23,673 bases of DNA from a virus. A model generated the notes under the pieces. It searched no databases. It was not told where the DNA came from and worked only from the letters and a program-made list of their open reading frames with translations. Made by a program: the position numbers and the translations under genes. Numbering within the stretch: the stretch's first letter is position 1; every line of letters begins with the position of its first letter. The stretch lies in the IMG/VR virus record IMGVR_UViG_3300028416_000084, positions 1 to 23,673 of that record; one strand, given 5' to 3'. Positions 7,379 to 15,213 of this stretch are shown here, piece after piece.

Positions 7379-8968
7379 TCACAGTCTGAGGCCGTCGTCT
7401 TCATAGTAAAAATCTTCGCCACTATCAACAAAGCCAAAAGGTAACAGTTCCTCCTCAATTTGTTCTTCTGTCTTCTCTCGTAACTTTATAAGTGTATTTA
7501 TGTCAGTCATATCTTTGAAATATGCCTGTTCAGTCATCCATGCGAATAGAACAAGGTTCATAACCAAATCGTCATGAAATCCTGACTCTGCTTCATATGA
7601 ATTAGCCTTTTTAGAGAATCGACTAATCTCTTGTATTGTATCAAAATCTTGAATAATAAGTTGGTTTTGTTCAATTAACATTTTAAGCATACTGCAGCCA
7701 GTTGCTTTAACATTTTTGGTTGTTCGTATTCCATTATCTACTTTTTTACCAAACCCACCAGTAAGCATTTTACCAGAGCGTCCGTTATTTGCGGTATATA
7801 GTATATTGTCATAACCATAATCCATTAAGAGAACATCAGCAACCTGTTCTCCGATATCGTTAACTTCAATTAAAACTGCAGCAGTATTATATACTTGGCC
7901 TATTCTATAAACAACTGATGCAAAGTCAATTGGTCCGACCATGTTATCTCTAAAGACCGCCACTTGTTTATATGGCATTTCGGTAATATCAATTACTGAA
8001 AAACATGAATAGTCTAAACCTTTACCACGAGCAACATCGACCGTCATACAATACTGTCTTTCTTTAATCGGCTTTTCGTATTGTATAAAACCATCAAGCT
8101 GCGCTATTGGTGTTGCGTGTAATAATTCTTTTAGTTTCCAACCTGCGATAAGAGTACCAGAACTACCTAGAAATTGGCAGCAGTATTCTTGGTTGAATTT
8201 TTCTTCGTCGTGGTCTAATGCTTCGATCGTTTCCTTACGCCATTTTTCATCTCGACCCGGAACATCATGCCACATAACCTCTTCATATTCGTAACCGTTA
8301 CTACCCTCTTTTGCGCCAGTACATGTTTTCCAAAAATGGTTTAATCCATTTGGAGTAGAAGTCATTAAAAGTTTTGTTGACTCGCCAGACGAAATAGTAG
8401 GATAAACAGATGCGAAAAATTCGTCGTATCCTTCAATAAATGCAACCTCATCGAGATATAGAAAATTAACAGACTTACCACGAATAGCACTTGACGATGT
8501 AGTACCTGCCAAAACTTGACAACCATTCTCAAGTGCAATGTTTCCTTTGTTCCATTCTTCAACCCCTTGTTGCAGCCATTTAGGTAATGCCTCAAATGCA
8601 AGCTTAACTCTTGCCATAACTTCTCGAGCAGCGTCACCTTTGTTAGCCAAAATAGCAACAGTTTTAAATTCGTTAAATAAAACATAGTGTAAAATGATAG
8701 CCATCGCCGTGGTTGTTTTACCAGACTGACGTGCCGTTAAAACTGCTAGGCGCCTATTGTCTGTAATTTTCCGCGTAATGTTTTCTTGGTAATCGTACAT
8801 CTTAAATGGAACTAATCCTTTATCAACGTGTACAATTTTAATATAGTTTTTCGCAAAGTAAATAGGATCTTGTGCGCATTTCATGTACTCCTTTAAAAGT
8901 TCAGGAGACCATTCTATCTCTTCACCAATCCTTTTAAGATTTGAGTTTCCTAAATAACCATCAGCCAT
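7379..8968 (-). CDS. gp17: Terminase large subunit gp17
   Basis: A 529-aa DNA-packaging motor ATPase and headful nuclease. The N-terminal ATPase shows Walker A (ARQSGKTT, about 79-86), Walker B with catalytic Glu (FLYLDE, about 169-174) and the coupling motif TSTP (203-206). The C-terminal RNase H-like nuclease shows its three acidic residues in MTVDVARG (D311), VLIEVND (E368) and GFHDDLVM (D466/D467). T4 gp17 is 610 aa; this one is shorter but has every key motif. It docks on the gp20 portal and works with gp16. The start overlaps the end of gene 16 by 8 bases, which suggests translational coupling. Confidence 0.98.
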   Translation of the reverse strand: MADGYLGNSNLKRIGEEIEWSPELLKEYMKCAQDPIYFAKNYIKIVHVDKGLVPFKMYDYQENITRKITDNRRLAVLTARQSGKTTTAMAIILHYVLFNEFKTVAILANKGDAAREVMARVKLAFEALPKWLQQGVEEWNKGNIALENGCQVLAGTTSSSAIRGKSVNFLYLDEVAFIEGYDEFFASVYPTISSGESTKLLMTSTPNGLNHFWKTCTGAKEGSNGYEYEEVMWHDVPGRDEKWRKETIEALDHDEEKFNQEYCCQFLGSSGTLIAGWKLKELLHATPIAQLDGFIQYEKPIKERQYCMTVDVARGKGLDYSCFSVIDITEMPYKQVAVFRDNMVGPIDFASVVYRIGQVYNTAAVLIEVNDIGEQVADVLLMDYGYDNILYTANNGRSGKMLTGGFGKKVDNGIRTTKNVKATGCSMLKMLIEQNQLIIQDFDTIQEISRFSKKANSYEAESGFHDDLVMNLVLFAWMTEQAYFKDMTDINTLIKLREKTEEQIEEELLPFGFVDSGEDFYYEDDGLRL

Positions 8969-9404
8969 TCTCAGTATCTTTCAACATTTTTAATAAGTCA
9001 GCAGTAGACACAATAAGATTGTTATTCACAGTGTTAGTTTGTGCAGCTTCTTTAGGCGCATTAATCTCTTCCTCTGCAAACTTTTTCTTAGTTGAAACAT
9101 CAGCGAAATCTTTGTTAGCATCAAGCAGAGTTTTCATTAGAGTAGAAACAACTTCAAAACCGCGAGCTGACTCTGATTGTTTAGCAATTTCTAACATTTC
9201 TCTAACCGCATCGTTTCCTAGCTCGATAACACCTTCTATGTTTTCACGAACCTTTGCGAGATCTCTAAGGTTTTCATCATCCTCGTCGGTTACTATTGCT
9301 GGAAGTATTTCTTCAACAACTTCTTCCGGCTGGGATGCCAATTCCTCTTCTCTAATTTCTGAAAGCGGTCTCAGTCCGAGGTTTTCAGCTATCTTATCAT
9401 TCAT
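8961..9404 (-). CDS. gp16: Terminase small subunit gp16
   Basis: A 147-aa acidic, mostly helical protein directly upstream of gp17, matching T4 gp16 (164 aa), which binds DNA as an oligomeric ring and regulates gp17. The middle part (ENIEGVIELGNDAVREMLEIAKQ...ARGFEVVSTLMKTLLDANKD) is the typical central oligomerisation helix pair. The variable, Asp/Glu-rich N terminus and a C-terminal tail probably contact DNA and gp17. A GTG at 9413 is also in frame and would overlap gene 15 by 8 bases. I prefer the ATG at 9404, just after the gene 15 stop, but neither start has a strong ribosome site. Confidence 0.9.
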   Translation of the reverse strand: MNDKIAENLGLRPLSEIREEELASQPEEVVEEILPAIVTDEDDENLRDLAKVRENIEGVIELGNDAVREMLEIAKQSESARGFEVVSTLMKTLLDANKDFADVSTKKKFAEEEINAPKEAAQTNTVNNNLIVSTADLLKMLKDTENG

Positions 9405-9405
9405 A

Positions 9406-11517
9406 TTATTCACTCACTATGGTTTTAATAATACCCCAGTTGTCATTAAATTCAATGTCTTGGTATGGAACTGATCCAAAGTCTGGAGACGATATAGTCA
9501 CTGCAGGTGGATTTCTGTATCCGGATCCTGCGTCGGTTATAGTTATTGATTGAACATCCCCGTTATTACCGACATTTGCTATAGCAGTTGCCTGTGACGA
9601 TGTTGGCGGAGAAACAGTAATTACTGGAGCGTTCGCGTAGAACTTCCCTGCATTATTTATTGTAATTGAGTCTATGATACCATTTACTAATGTTGGAGTT
9701 GCTGTAGCAACGAACGTCGCAGGAATATCGTCAGGATCATCAATCGTAACAATTGGAGCCGTGGTATACCCAGATCCACCAGAAGTAACATCAATAGAAA
9801 TTACCTCACCGTCAGTCACTGTTATTGAGGCTACTGGAAGATCCTTATCAAAGTTTTTGGTAAATAAATCACCTGTTCTTGCAGTTGTTGGTATCGTATA
9901 TGGATCACCACTAGACGCAGTAGGCATATCGCCTGTTGTTTCCCAAGTTACATTATCTAAGTATCCAAGGAAGCTTCTATTAGCTCCATCAAATACCGAC
10001 TCGTTACCTTGAGCATCACCAGCTCGATATGTATGTCCTGGGAATGCAACGTTACCTGCTCCACGTGTTTCTTGCGTACCATATAAGCCATTAACATTAA
10101 TACGAATAAGGTTTGTGTAATGTTCTACTTCTACATGGTTCCATTGATTAATGATTAAGTTAGTATCAGAAGTAACGACTGGTGCACCACCATATTGGAA
10201 CCTAACATTACCAGTATCAGCAGTAAAGAATATTTTTGTAAATGGCGCAAAGAGTACTGACATTGGATTATTACCACCCGGAAATGATGTTGGGTAAATC
10301 CAAAATGATACTTTATATCCAGTGTTAGAATTAAAATATCCAGTAAATGTATGTAATAGAGTAACATCATCTTCGCTACTGTGTGCTAATGCATCATCGC
10401 CAAACTTAAACTCTGCAGCCACATTTGGTGGAGGTGCTATTGAAAAACCCGGAGTATTATAAAAATTGCCTGGGTTTGTTATAGATACGTTAGCAACGGA
10501 ATCTCCACTTAATGTGGCAGTTGCGGTAGCCGTTGTTAAAGGCGTGTCTGGTAACCCTACAGTTACTGTTGGTATATTACTGAAATAACCACCACCATCA
10601 TTGATTGTCAAACCAGTCACTGCACTATTTGTTATAGTCGACGTTATGTCTGCATTTGCTACGTCAGGCGCGCTAATAGTGACGGCAGTATTTGAGTTAT
10701 AGTTTTCACCATCGTTAGTTATTCTAATGTTACTTACTGAACCTGTTGACAAAGATGATATAGCGGTTGCTGTTTCACCGACGTCAGTTATTGGCGTATT
10801 TGCGGTTGATAGACCCGGTTGAATATCAATGCCTTCTAAGAATGGGGAGTTAGTATCAGTACCATTAAACATATCGACGTCAACAAATTTAATAACCTTT
10901 TTCTTTTTCTCTGGGCCAAAGTAATAACCTCTAAGCGTAAAGGTAAGTGTATGTAAAACCATTTGTCTTTCGTCAAACGCACCTTCATAAAGATCCTCGA
11001 TTGTTACGCTGTTTAAAACAACAGGTATGTCAATAGGATCTAAATCTGGTATCATTTTAGCGCCTACGGTCCAATCTGGTGTAAAGAATGGTATAATTTG
11101 TTCTAGTATTTTTGTCGCATCTTCTGAATACTTTGTCATAATATACAAAGAAAAATCTAAGTTATATGGTACAGGATTATATACGTAAGACCTAGCATCA
11201 TCTGTTTCTGCCTTACCTCGTTTAATCATTTTACCAGTTGTTGCTAATTTGCGTGTAGGATCATATGAAATGTTTTGTATTTCAAAAGACATACGTGGTA
11301 ACGTCATAGCAGGACGACGACTATTAATTAAATCTGGATCACCGGCTACCCTTGCTAATATCTTTTGATATGGAGCATAGGCTAATGGAACAATCATTTC
11401 TTTTTTAAGTACACCAGCGTTATCGTGCCTTTGGATCTTTAACTGATTAAACAGTGTTCCAAACAAAGCTACGTATTTTCTTGTAGTTGAATTATAAAAA
11501 TAATTTGCGATTGCCAT
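9406..11517 (-). CDS. gp15: Tail sheath stabiliser gp15 with a large repeat/LamG-like insertion
   Basis: The first 235 residues match T4-type gp15, the hexameric tail terminator that caps the tube and sheath and joins tail to neck (RKYVALFGTLFNQLKIQR; 'PAMTLPRMSFEI'; 'RQMVLHTLTFTLRGYYFGP'). T4 gp15 is about 272 aa; this protein has 703. The extra 440 residues hold three repeats (about 259-365), a LamG/concanavalin-like domain (about 366-530, with VSFWIYP, NQWNHVEVE, GYLDNVTWE) and three more repeats (about 560-680). The last residues (DNWGIIKTIVSE) look like the normal gp15 C terminus, so the block is probably an insertion rather than a tail fusion. The inserted part would face outward at the neck and may bind glycans; that is inference. 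Confidence 0.92.
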   Translation of the reverse strand: MAIANYFYNSTTRKYVALFGTLFNQLKIQRHDNAGVLKKEMIVPLAYAPYQKILARVAGDPDLINSRRPAMTLPRMSFEIQNISYDPTRKLATTGKMIKRGKAETDDARSYVYNPVPYNLDFSLYIMTKYSEDATKILEQIIPFFTPDWTVGAKMIPDLDPIDIPVVLNSVTIEDLYEGAFDERQMVLHTLTFTLRGYYFGPEKKKKVIKFVDVDMFNGTDTNSPFLEGIDIQPGLSTANTPITDVGETATAISSLSTGSVSNIRITNDGENYNSNTAVTISAPDVANADITSTITNSAVTGLTINDGGGYFSNIPTVTVGLPDTPLTTATATATLSGDSVANVSITNPGNFYNTPGFSIAPPPNVAAEFKFGDDALAHSSEDDVTLLHTFTGYFNSNTGYKVSFWIYPTSFPGGNNPMSVLFAPFTKIFFTADTGNVRFQYGGAPVVTSDTNLIINQWNHVEVEHYTNLIRINVNGLYGTQETRGAGNVAFPGHTYRAGDAQGNESVFDGANRSFLGYLDNVTWETTGDMPTASSGDPYTIPTTARTGDLFTKNFDKDLPVASITVTDGEVISIDVTSGGSGYTTAPIVTIDDPDDIPATFVATATPTLVNGIIDSITINNAGKFYANAPVITVSPPTSSQATAIANVGNNGDVQSITITDAGSGYRNPPAVTISSPDFGSVPYQDIEFNDNWGIIKTIVSE
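9478..9840 (-). repeat. Protein-level beta repeats 4-6 in gp15
   Basis: Three imperfect units of about 40 residues with the pattern 'I-x-I-(T/N)-x-x-G-x-x-Y-x-x-x-P-x-V-T-I-x-x-P' (for example VTSGGSGYTTAPIVTIDDP and ITDAGSGYRNPPAVTISSP). They follow the LamG-like domain. Boundaries are approximate. Confidence 0.75.
10423..10755 (-). repeat. Protein-level beta repeats 1-3 in gp15
   Basis: Three units of the same repeat (ITNDGENYNSNTAVTISAP, INDGGGYFSNIPTVTVGLP, ITNPGNFYNTPGFSIAPPP) preceding the LamG-like domain. With units 4-6 they frame that domain symmetrically. Boundaries are approximate. Confidence 0.75.
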
Positions 11518-11521
11518 ATTG

Positions 11522-12199
11522 TTAATCCTGTATAGAAATGTTTTCGCTGAATGGATCCATTTCAGAGAAGTCTAATATATCATCTGCCTGATCTTCAAAC
11601 GCAAGGTTATTTGCAAGTGGGTCAACACCTTCAAGTGATGTAAGTGATGTAACCGTATTTGCTGATGTATCAATGTCCGCAAAGTAGTTATCAATTTCAT
11701 AATAGCCAGTATCAAACGTTTCACCAGAGTATTCAGCCAATTCACAACGCATGTCATATACTTGCAGCGCGCCAGTTTGATAGAATACACTTTCGTGTTC
11801 AACGTGTTGGATCTTATACATTTTTTGATTGAGTGGCATCCAAATCATTTCACCTTCAAGTGGACGTTTTCGCGTATCTTGTTCGCGTGTAACGTATTGC
11901 TCAAAAGTACGAATAGCAACAGTGAATGTAATTGAGTCACGAATTTGTAAACCAAACTTAGATAAAAAGTCACCTTCGCCTTCAAATCCATCAACGTTTT
12001 TAATGTATACTTCAAAATCATAATACTTATCAAACGTTGGCAAATCATCTTCGTTTAGAATTCTGTCAATGTTTTCGTGTAATCTTGTAATGAATTTGAC
12101 GTCTATGCCATAAATCTTAATTGACTCAATAACTAAATCGTCAATTAAGTTTTGCTCATATACGTTATCATGATTTCTAAAATATGCGTTCGTTGCCAT
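11522..12199 (-). CDS. gp14: Neck protein gp14
   Basis: A 225-aa T4-type gp14 (T4 256 aa), one of two proteins that close the packaged head and make the tail-docking neck. Characteristic stretches are the N-terminal 'NAYFRNHDNVYEQNLIDDLVIESIKIYGIDVKFI', the central 'GLQIRDSITFTVAIRTFE' and 'RPLEGEMIWMPLNQKMYKIQHVEHESVFYQTG', and the acidic C-terminal tail 'ADDILDFSEMDPFSE'. It lies 3 bases downstream of gene 13 and 4 bases upstream of gene 15, in the standard order, and is probably cotranscribed from the 14365 late promoter. Confidence 0.95.
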   Translation of the reverse strand: MATNAYFRNHDNVYEQNLIDDLVIESIKIYGIDVKFITRLHENIDRILNEDDLPTFDKYYDFEVYIKNVDGFEGEGDFLSKFGLQIRDSITFTVAIRTFEQYVTREQDTRKRPLEGEMIWMPLNQKMYKIQHVEHESVFYQTGALQVYDMRCELAEYSGETFDTGYYEIDNYFADIDTSANTVTSLTSLEGVDPLANNLAFEDQADDILDFSEMDPFSENISIQD

Positions 12200-12202
12200 A
12201 AC

Positions 12203-12946
12203 TTATCCAATAAAATTGTAAGTGAGAGGTTGAAGCGATCTGATTGCGTCTTCTTCAATTCTCTCCCTGTCAGCTCTCGCCTCTGCTAATATTTGTTCTC
12301 CGTTGAACTGTACACCACCAACTAAAGTCATTTGGTTAAATTTAGTAAGGTTCATGCCCCATTGCTCTCTGACTAAAACCGCGGCATAATTTTGCAGCCA
12401 TCTGTCTGTCCATAATTCTGCATATGCGTCTTCATCAAGAATGTCGTATGCTTCAATAATAATATAGCCGCCAACTCTCCATTGTTTAGTATCAGTATCA
12501 ATGTGTAATTTGTTTACGTACTTATTATAACGAATTAATGGTTTACCAACAAGTAGCTCTTGCATAAACTCAATATGTTGCATTGTCATATAATAAGTCT
12601 GCATAGAGTAACTAGTCATATCTTGTATGTTATTTAAAACGAATTGATAGTTAACGTTAAACATACCAGTACCTGTAGAAATATTAGTATCAAAACCAAA
12701 TATTTTAGAAATACCAAGTAAGTTTGGTGGCAAAGGAATATATCCGTTTTCCTTATCAGCTTCAGTAATCTGATGCTTAAGATATACTAATTGACTACCA
12801 TTATAATGATAATCTCTCCAAAAAGAAACTGCCTCATCTACACGATCATCAACCTGTTCGTCAGCAACGTTAATTTCAATTACTGGTGCGCCGATCTTTC
12901 TTAAAATAAAATCTTTAAAATCTTCTCTAGATTGAGGTTGTGCCAT
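12203..12946 (-). CDS. gp13: Neck protein gp13
   Basis: A 247-aa T4-type gp13 (T4 309 aa), the head-completion and connector partner of gp14. The N terminus (SREDFKDFILRKIGAPVIEINVADEQVDDRVDEA), followed by the Trp/Tyr-rich 'FWRDYHYNGS', is typical. So are 'YIPLPPNLLGISKIF' and the aromatic 'IIIEAYDILDEDAYAELWTDRWLQNYAAVLVREQWG' region (about 170-205). It is 3 bases upstream of gene 14 and 3 bases downstream of the small BppU-like gene. Confidence 0.95.
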   Translation of the reverse strand: MAQPQSREDFKDFILRKIGAPVIEINVADEQVDDRVDEAVSFWRDYHYNGSQLVYLKHQITEADKENGYIPLPPNLLGISKIFGFDTNISTGTGMFNVNYQFVLNNIQDMTSYSMQTYYMTMQHIEFMQELLVGKPLIRYNKYVNKLHIDTDTKQWRVGGYIIIEAYDILDEDAYAELWTDRWLQNYAAVLVREQWGMNLTKFNQMTLVGGVQFNGEQILAEARADRERIEEDAIRSLQPLTYNFIG

Positions 12947-12949
12947 GTC

Positions 12950-13281
12950 TTATCCTAACTCTTCTCTAATGATTATTTTGATGTATCCTGAGTTAGGAAA
13001 CGTTTCAATTTGACCGTTAGTATATGTTACTTGGAATTCGGCGTTGTGAATTCCCGTATTTGATGTATCTCCAGCCTGCCAAGGATAAGATACTATACCC
13101 TTCGTGGCATTAATAATAGATGCAGTGCCTAAATTAACTAAGCTTGAGCCTTCTTCTGTTGACATATTAAACTTTACTTGCGAAGCAGGATCAATGATTT
13201 TGCTCGGCCAGTTGAGTCTGTTAAGACGGCTTCAATGGACGGAGCAGTGTCGTTTTGCTTTATGTAAAAATTCGCCGCCAT
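12950..13281 (-). CDS. BppU-like small virion protein, interrupted by a frameshift
   Basis: Two minus-strand frames together read as one about 110-aa protein resembling the N-terminal domain of phage baseplate upper proteins. The first frame starts at ATG 13281 behind a GGAG site, reads MAANFYIKQNDTAPSIEAVL and onward, and stops after 35 codons at 13174. The second frame continues as IIDPASQVKFNM and runs to the stop at 12950 with 'YPWQAGDTSNTG...QIETFPNSGYI'. Its only ATG (13165) would remove the first third of the domain. One extra A in the A4 run at 13198-13201 joins the frames exactly (332 to 333 bases). This is either a sequencing or assembly homopolymer error, a real mutation, or less likely a programmed -1 slip. 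Confidence 0.7.
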
Positions 13282-13305
13282 GTGTTTATCTCCAAGGTTT
13301 ACTTT

Positions 13306-13313
13306 TATTTATT
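13306..13313 (-). promoter_or_regulatory. Possible variant late promoter before the BppU-like gene
   Basis: The minus strand reads AATAAATA, one base from the late octamer and identical to the variant before gene 19. It lies 24 bases upstream of ATG 13281. Weak evidence. Confidence 0.28.
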
Positions 13314-13321
13314 AAAATAAA

Positions 13322-13912
13322 TTAGTTTCTAACTTCAGCATAAGTTAAACCAATATTTTTTAGTTTTATATTGTTTGGTTCTGATGTTCTACGTATAAGA
13401 ACATTATTTTCTTTAGTATTTGTCAGCTCTATAGAATTTGGACCAGACCGTGCTCTATTTGTAAGCGTATAGTTAATTACTGTTGAATTAAGAGCAAACC
13501 CAAATGCTCCTGTAGTTTGACCCAACGAGAATTGCGCCATAGTACCGGATATTGTAATTGGGAATATTATATCTGCACCACCAGAAATTACTGAGAAACC
13601 ACTTGAAGAAGCAGTAAAGTCAATTTCATTATTGCCAGAATATAAGTAACTCTGTATACCAAACTCAATACGAGCAGGTTCAGTCAAAGTAAATGGTATA
13701 GTTCCACTAAATTCACCGTATACCGTCGGGGTCTCAACGGCAACTTGAACATCAAATGTTAAGGTTTGATTTAATTCAGCAAGTACTGGTACAAAAACAT
13801 CAGAACTAAATGTATAGTCAAATGTACTAGAAGCCTCTCCAGCGATAGTTGAAAAACCACCTCCAAAGAAGCTTAAATCTAGTGTTGATGTAAATACGCC
13901 ATTTGCGGACAT
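13322..13912 (-). CDS. Beta-rich probable virion protein of unknown family
   Basis: A 196-aa protein I do not recognise. It is rich in Ser, Thr, Gly, Phe and Ile, with alternating hydrophobic strands and almost no predicted helix or charge until the last 40 residues, where a more polar segment (RARSGPNSIELTNTKENNVLIRRTSEPNNIKLKN) resembles a repeated strand-turn motif. There is no signal peptide or membrane segment. This composition is common in phage tail-fibre, spike and decoration proteins. It follows the 135-aa gene by 11 bases with an AAGGA ribosome site and precedes the BppU-like gene, so it belongs to the late virion operon. Its structural role is inferred from context. Confidence 0.6.
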   Translation of the reverse strand: MSANGVFTSTLDLSFFGGGFSTIAGEASSTFDYTFSSDVFVPVLAELNQTLTFDVQVAVETPTVYGEFSGTIPFTLTEPARIEFGIQSYLYSGNNEIDFTASSSGFSVISGGADIIFPITISGTMAQFSLGQTTGAFGFALNSTVINYTLTNRARSGPNSIELTNTKENNVLIRRTSEPNNIKLKNIGLTYAEVRN

Positions 13913-13923
13913 TTATTCAGTCC

Positions 13924-14331
13924 TTATGCGCCACCAGCGGTAATTGAAAATGTTGTTATTGTAATTTGCTGACCAATAGCAATGTTAGTGTTATCTAACT
14001 GCATATCTCCACCGCCACCTGACGCTGTGATTGTACCTTGCATGTGGCAAACTGTTCCATCGCTTTGATGAATTCTAAAATAACCTGCTGTACCTGACGC
14101 ATCAGCAGATAAGTCTTGCCAATTACCAGACAACTGAATTACGCCGCCTGAAGGAACTGCTAACCATTCGGTAGGCAATATCATAGTAGCAACGATGTTA
14201 CCAGTATTTGCTGATTGACATTCTGTAGGTGCCACACCAGTTGCGATAGTTAAAATAGGGTTTGCACCGACTGTTGTCTCTAATGACTGAAGTGTACCAT
14301 TACGAGCTCCCGGTGATAACTGAAAAGCCAT
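13924..14331 (-). CDS. Small phage structural/tail-associated protein (widespread marine phage family)
   Basis: A 135-aa protein whose start (MAFQLSPGARNGTLQSLETTVGANPILTI...GVAPTECQSANTG) and core (LSGNWQDLSADASGTAGYFRIHQSDGTVCHMQGTI) match a small family I recall from many tailed-phage genomes, usually listed as hypothetical or tail-fibre associated. The fold is probably an all-beta sandwich; the end is Gly/Thr-rich. The start is fixed by a strong AAGGAG site and a perfect late promoter at 14365-14372. It is the first gene of the long late operon that leads through 13-17. The exact role is unknown. Confidence 0.65.
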   Translation of the reverse strand: MAFQLSPGARNGTLQSLETTVGANPILTIATGVAPTECQSANTGNIVATMILPTEWLAVPSGGVIQLSGNWQDLSADASGTAGYFRIHQSDGTVCHMQGTITASGGGGDMQLDNTNIAIGQQITITTFSITAGGA

Positions 14332-14364
14332 CTTTCTCTCCTTTGTTTCAATATTATTTATCTA

Positions 14365-14372
14365 TATTTATA
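14365..14372 (-). promoter_or_regulatory. T4-type late promoter for the 135-aa gene through gene 17
   Basis: Perfect TATAAATA on the minus strand, 33 bases upstream of ATG 14331. It is the only perfect late octamer before the run of closely spaced genes down to gene 17. It sits next to an oppositely oriented sigma70-type promoter. Confidence 0.72.
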
Positions 14373-14381
14373 AAAAAAGAG

Positions 14382-14409
14382 TTGACATATAAATCCAGTG
14401 TGGTATAAT
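14382..14409 (+). promoter_or_regulatory. Orphan sigma70/early-type promoter pointing rightward
   Basis: TTGACA (14382-14387), a 16-base spacer and TATAAT (14404-14409), preceded by the extended TGTGG. It shares GTTGACATAT and TGTGGTAT(A/T)AT with the promoter before the plus-strand cluster at 18912. No plus-strand gene follows: the next bases are the stop codon and antisense of the nucleotidyltransferase gene. It may make an antisense RNA or be a relic of a lost early gene. Confidence 0.65.
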
Positions 14410-14439
14410 AGATTTATCTACTACAAAACAATAATAATG

Positions 14440-15213
14440 TTATCTTCGTTCAATATCATCTTCCGATAGAGTATTTCCCATCCATACTTCAATTACTTTG
14501 ACTGGACGGTCGCCAACATTGGTCGCGTGATGCCAACATTTTACTGGAATATCAATACTGTCACCGGTTTTATATACTTTAGATGTAGAGTAACCATTAT
14601 TAAATTCTAAATCCATTTTTAATTCACCATCAACGATATGCCAATGTTCGGAACGAACAAAATGGCGTTGGTCTGATAATGATTTACCAACATCAACCGA
14701 TAACTCTTTTACTTTCCAATGACCATTTTGGTCTAAGTCTCTATATTTACCCCATAGTCTTTGCGTTGTTGGCTTATCCCATTCCTTTAGGATCCACGAT
14801 GAACTGTTCTTTTTATCTTCACCACCAACTCCAAACATAAACGATACATTACACTCATCACGTAATTCTTTAGCAAACTCTACTTCTGGCGTTGTTCCTT
14901 TTTTACGATCACCGCCATTAACAAATATGATTTCTGAATTTCGTGGAGCTTGTTTTGCTACATACCGAATAGCATCACATGCAGTATCGTCTGAGTCATC
15001 AAAAGTAAATACATGGCCTACACAGCCAAGTTCTTTAATAATAGCCATGCGTTCTTCAACAGACATAAAAGGTTTACCCTTTTTACGAGTTAACCATTCA
15101 TCGCTGTTTACGCCAACAAACAAAATACTACCAAGTTCTTTTGCTGCTTTAAAATATTCAATATGTCCTGAGTGTAGGGGATCAAACCCACCTGTACAAA
15201 TTACCGGTTTCAT
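14440..15213 (-). CDS. Cytidylyltransferase-like nucleotidyltransferase fused to a ManC-type cupin
   Basis: A 257-aa two-domain protein. Residues 1-140 are a nucleotidyltransferase of the cytidylyltransferase/RfaE-C type: GGFDPLHSGH (8-17) holds the HxGH nucleotide-binding motif, with NSDEWLTRKKG and a C-terminal SSSWI comparable to the family's second motif. Such enzymes activate sugar- or polyol-phosphates as nucleotide conjugates. Residues about 165-245 are a cupin like the C-terminal domain of type II phosphomannose isomerase/ManC (VKELSVDVGKSLSDQRHFVRSEHWHIVDG, then PVKCWHHATN). I start at ATG 15213 (GGAG upstream, TAATG overlap with the previous gene) rather than an in-frame TTG at 15243. 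The substrate is unknown. Confidence 0.82.
   Translation of the reverse strand: MKPVICTGGFDPLHSGHIEYFKAAKELGSILFVGVNSDEWLTRKKGKPFMSVEERMAIIKELGCVGHVFTFDDSDDTACDAIRYVAKQAPRNSEIIFVNGGDRKKGTTPEVEFAKELRDECNVSFMFGVGGEDKKNSSSWILKEWDKPTTQRLWGKYRDLDQNGHWKVKELSVDVGKSLSDQRHFVRSEHWHIVDGELKMDLEFNNGYSTSKVYKTGDSIDIPVKCWHHATNVGDRPVKVIEVWMGNTLSEDDIERR

Noticed and set aside
8941-9474. A 177-aa plus-strand open frame opposite gene 16
   Set aside because: Ser-rich antisense shadow of a Glu/Ala-rich gene; gp16 on the minus strand is clearly real.
9674-10012. A 112-aa plus-strand open frame inside gene 15
   Set aside because: It is the antisense shadow of the repeat region of gp15, with no ribosome site and no protein-like composition.
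13190-13210. Programmed -1 frameshifting in the BppU-like gene
   Set aside because: The site is only AAAA, not a classic X-XXY-YYZ heptamer, and I see no clear stimulatory hairpin. A homopolymer error is simpler. Kept only as an alternative.
13104-13325. A plus-strand 73-aa frame across the BppU-like gene
   Set aside because: It is antisense to two minus-strand frames that join into a recognisable domain. It has no promoter or ribosome site.
14332-14439. A tRNA or small ncRNA gene in the longest promoter-bearing gaps
   Set aside because: No cloverleaf or GTTCRA-type T-arm was found. An antisense RNA from the orphan promoter remains possible but has no visible end.
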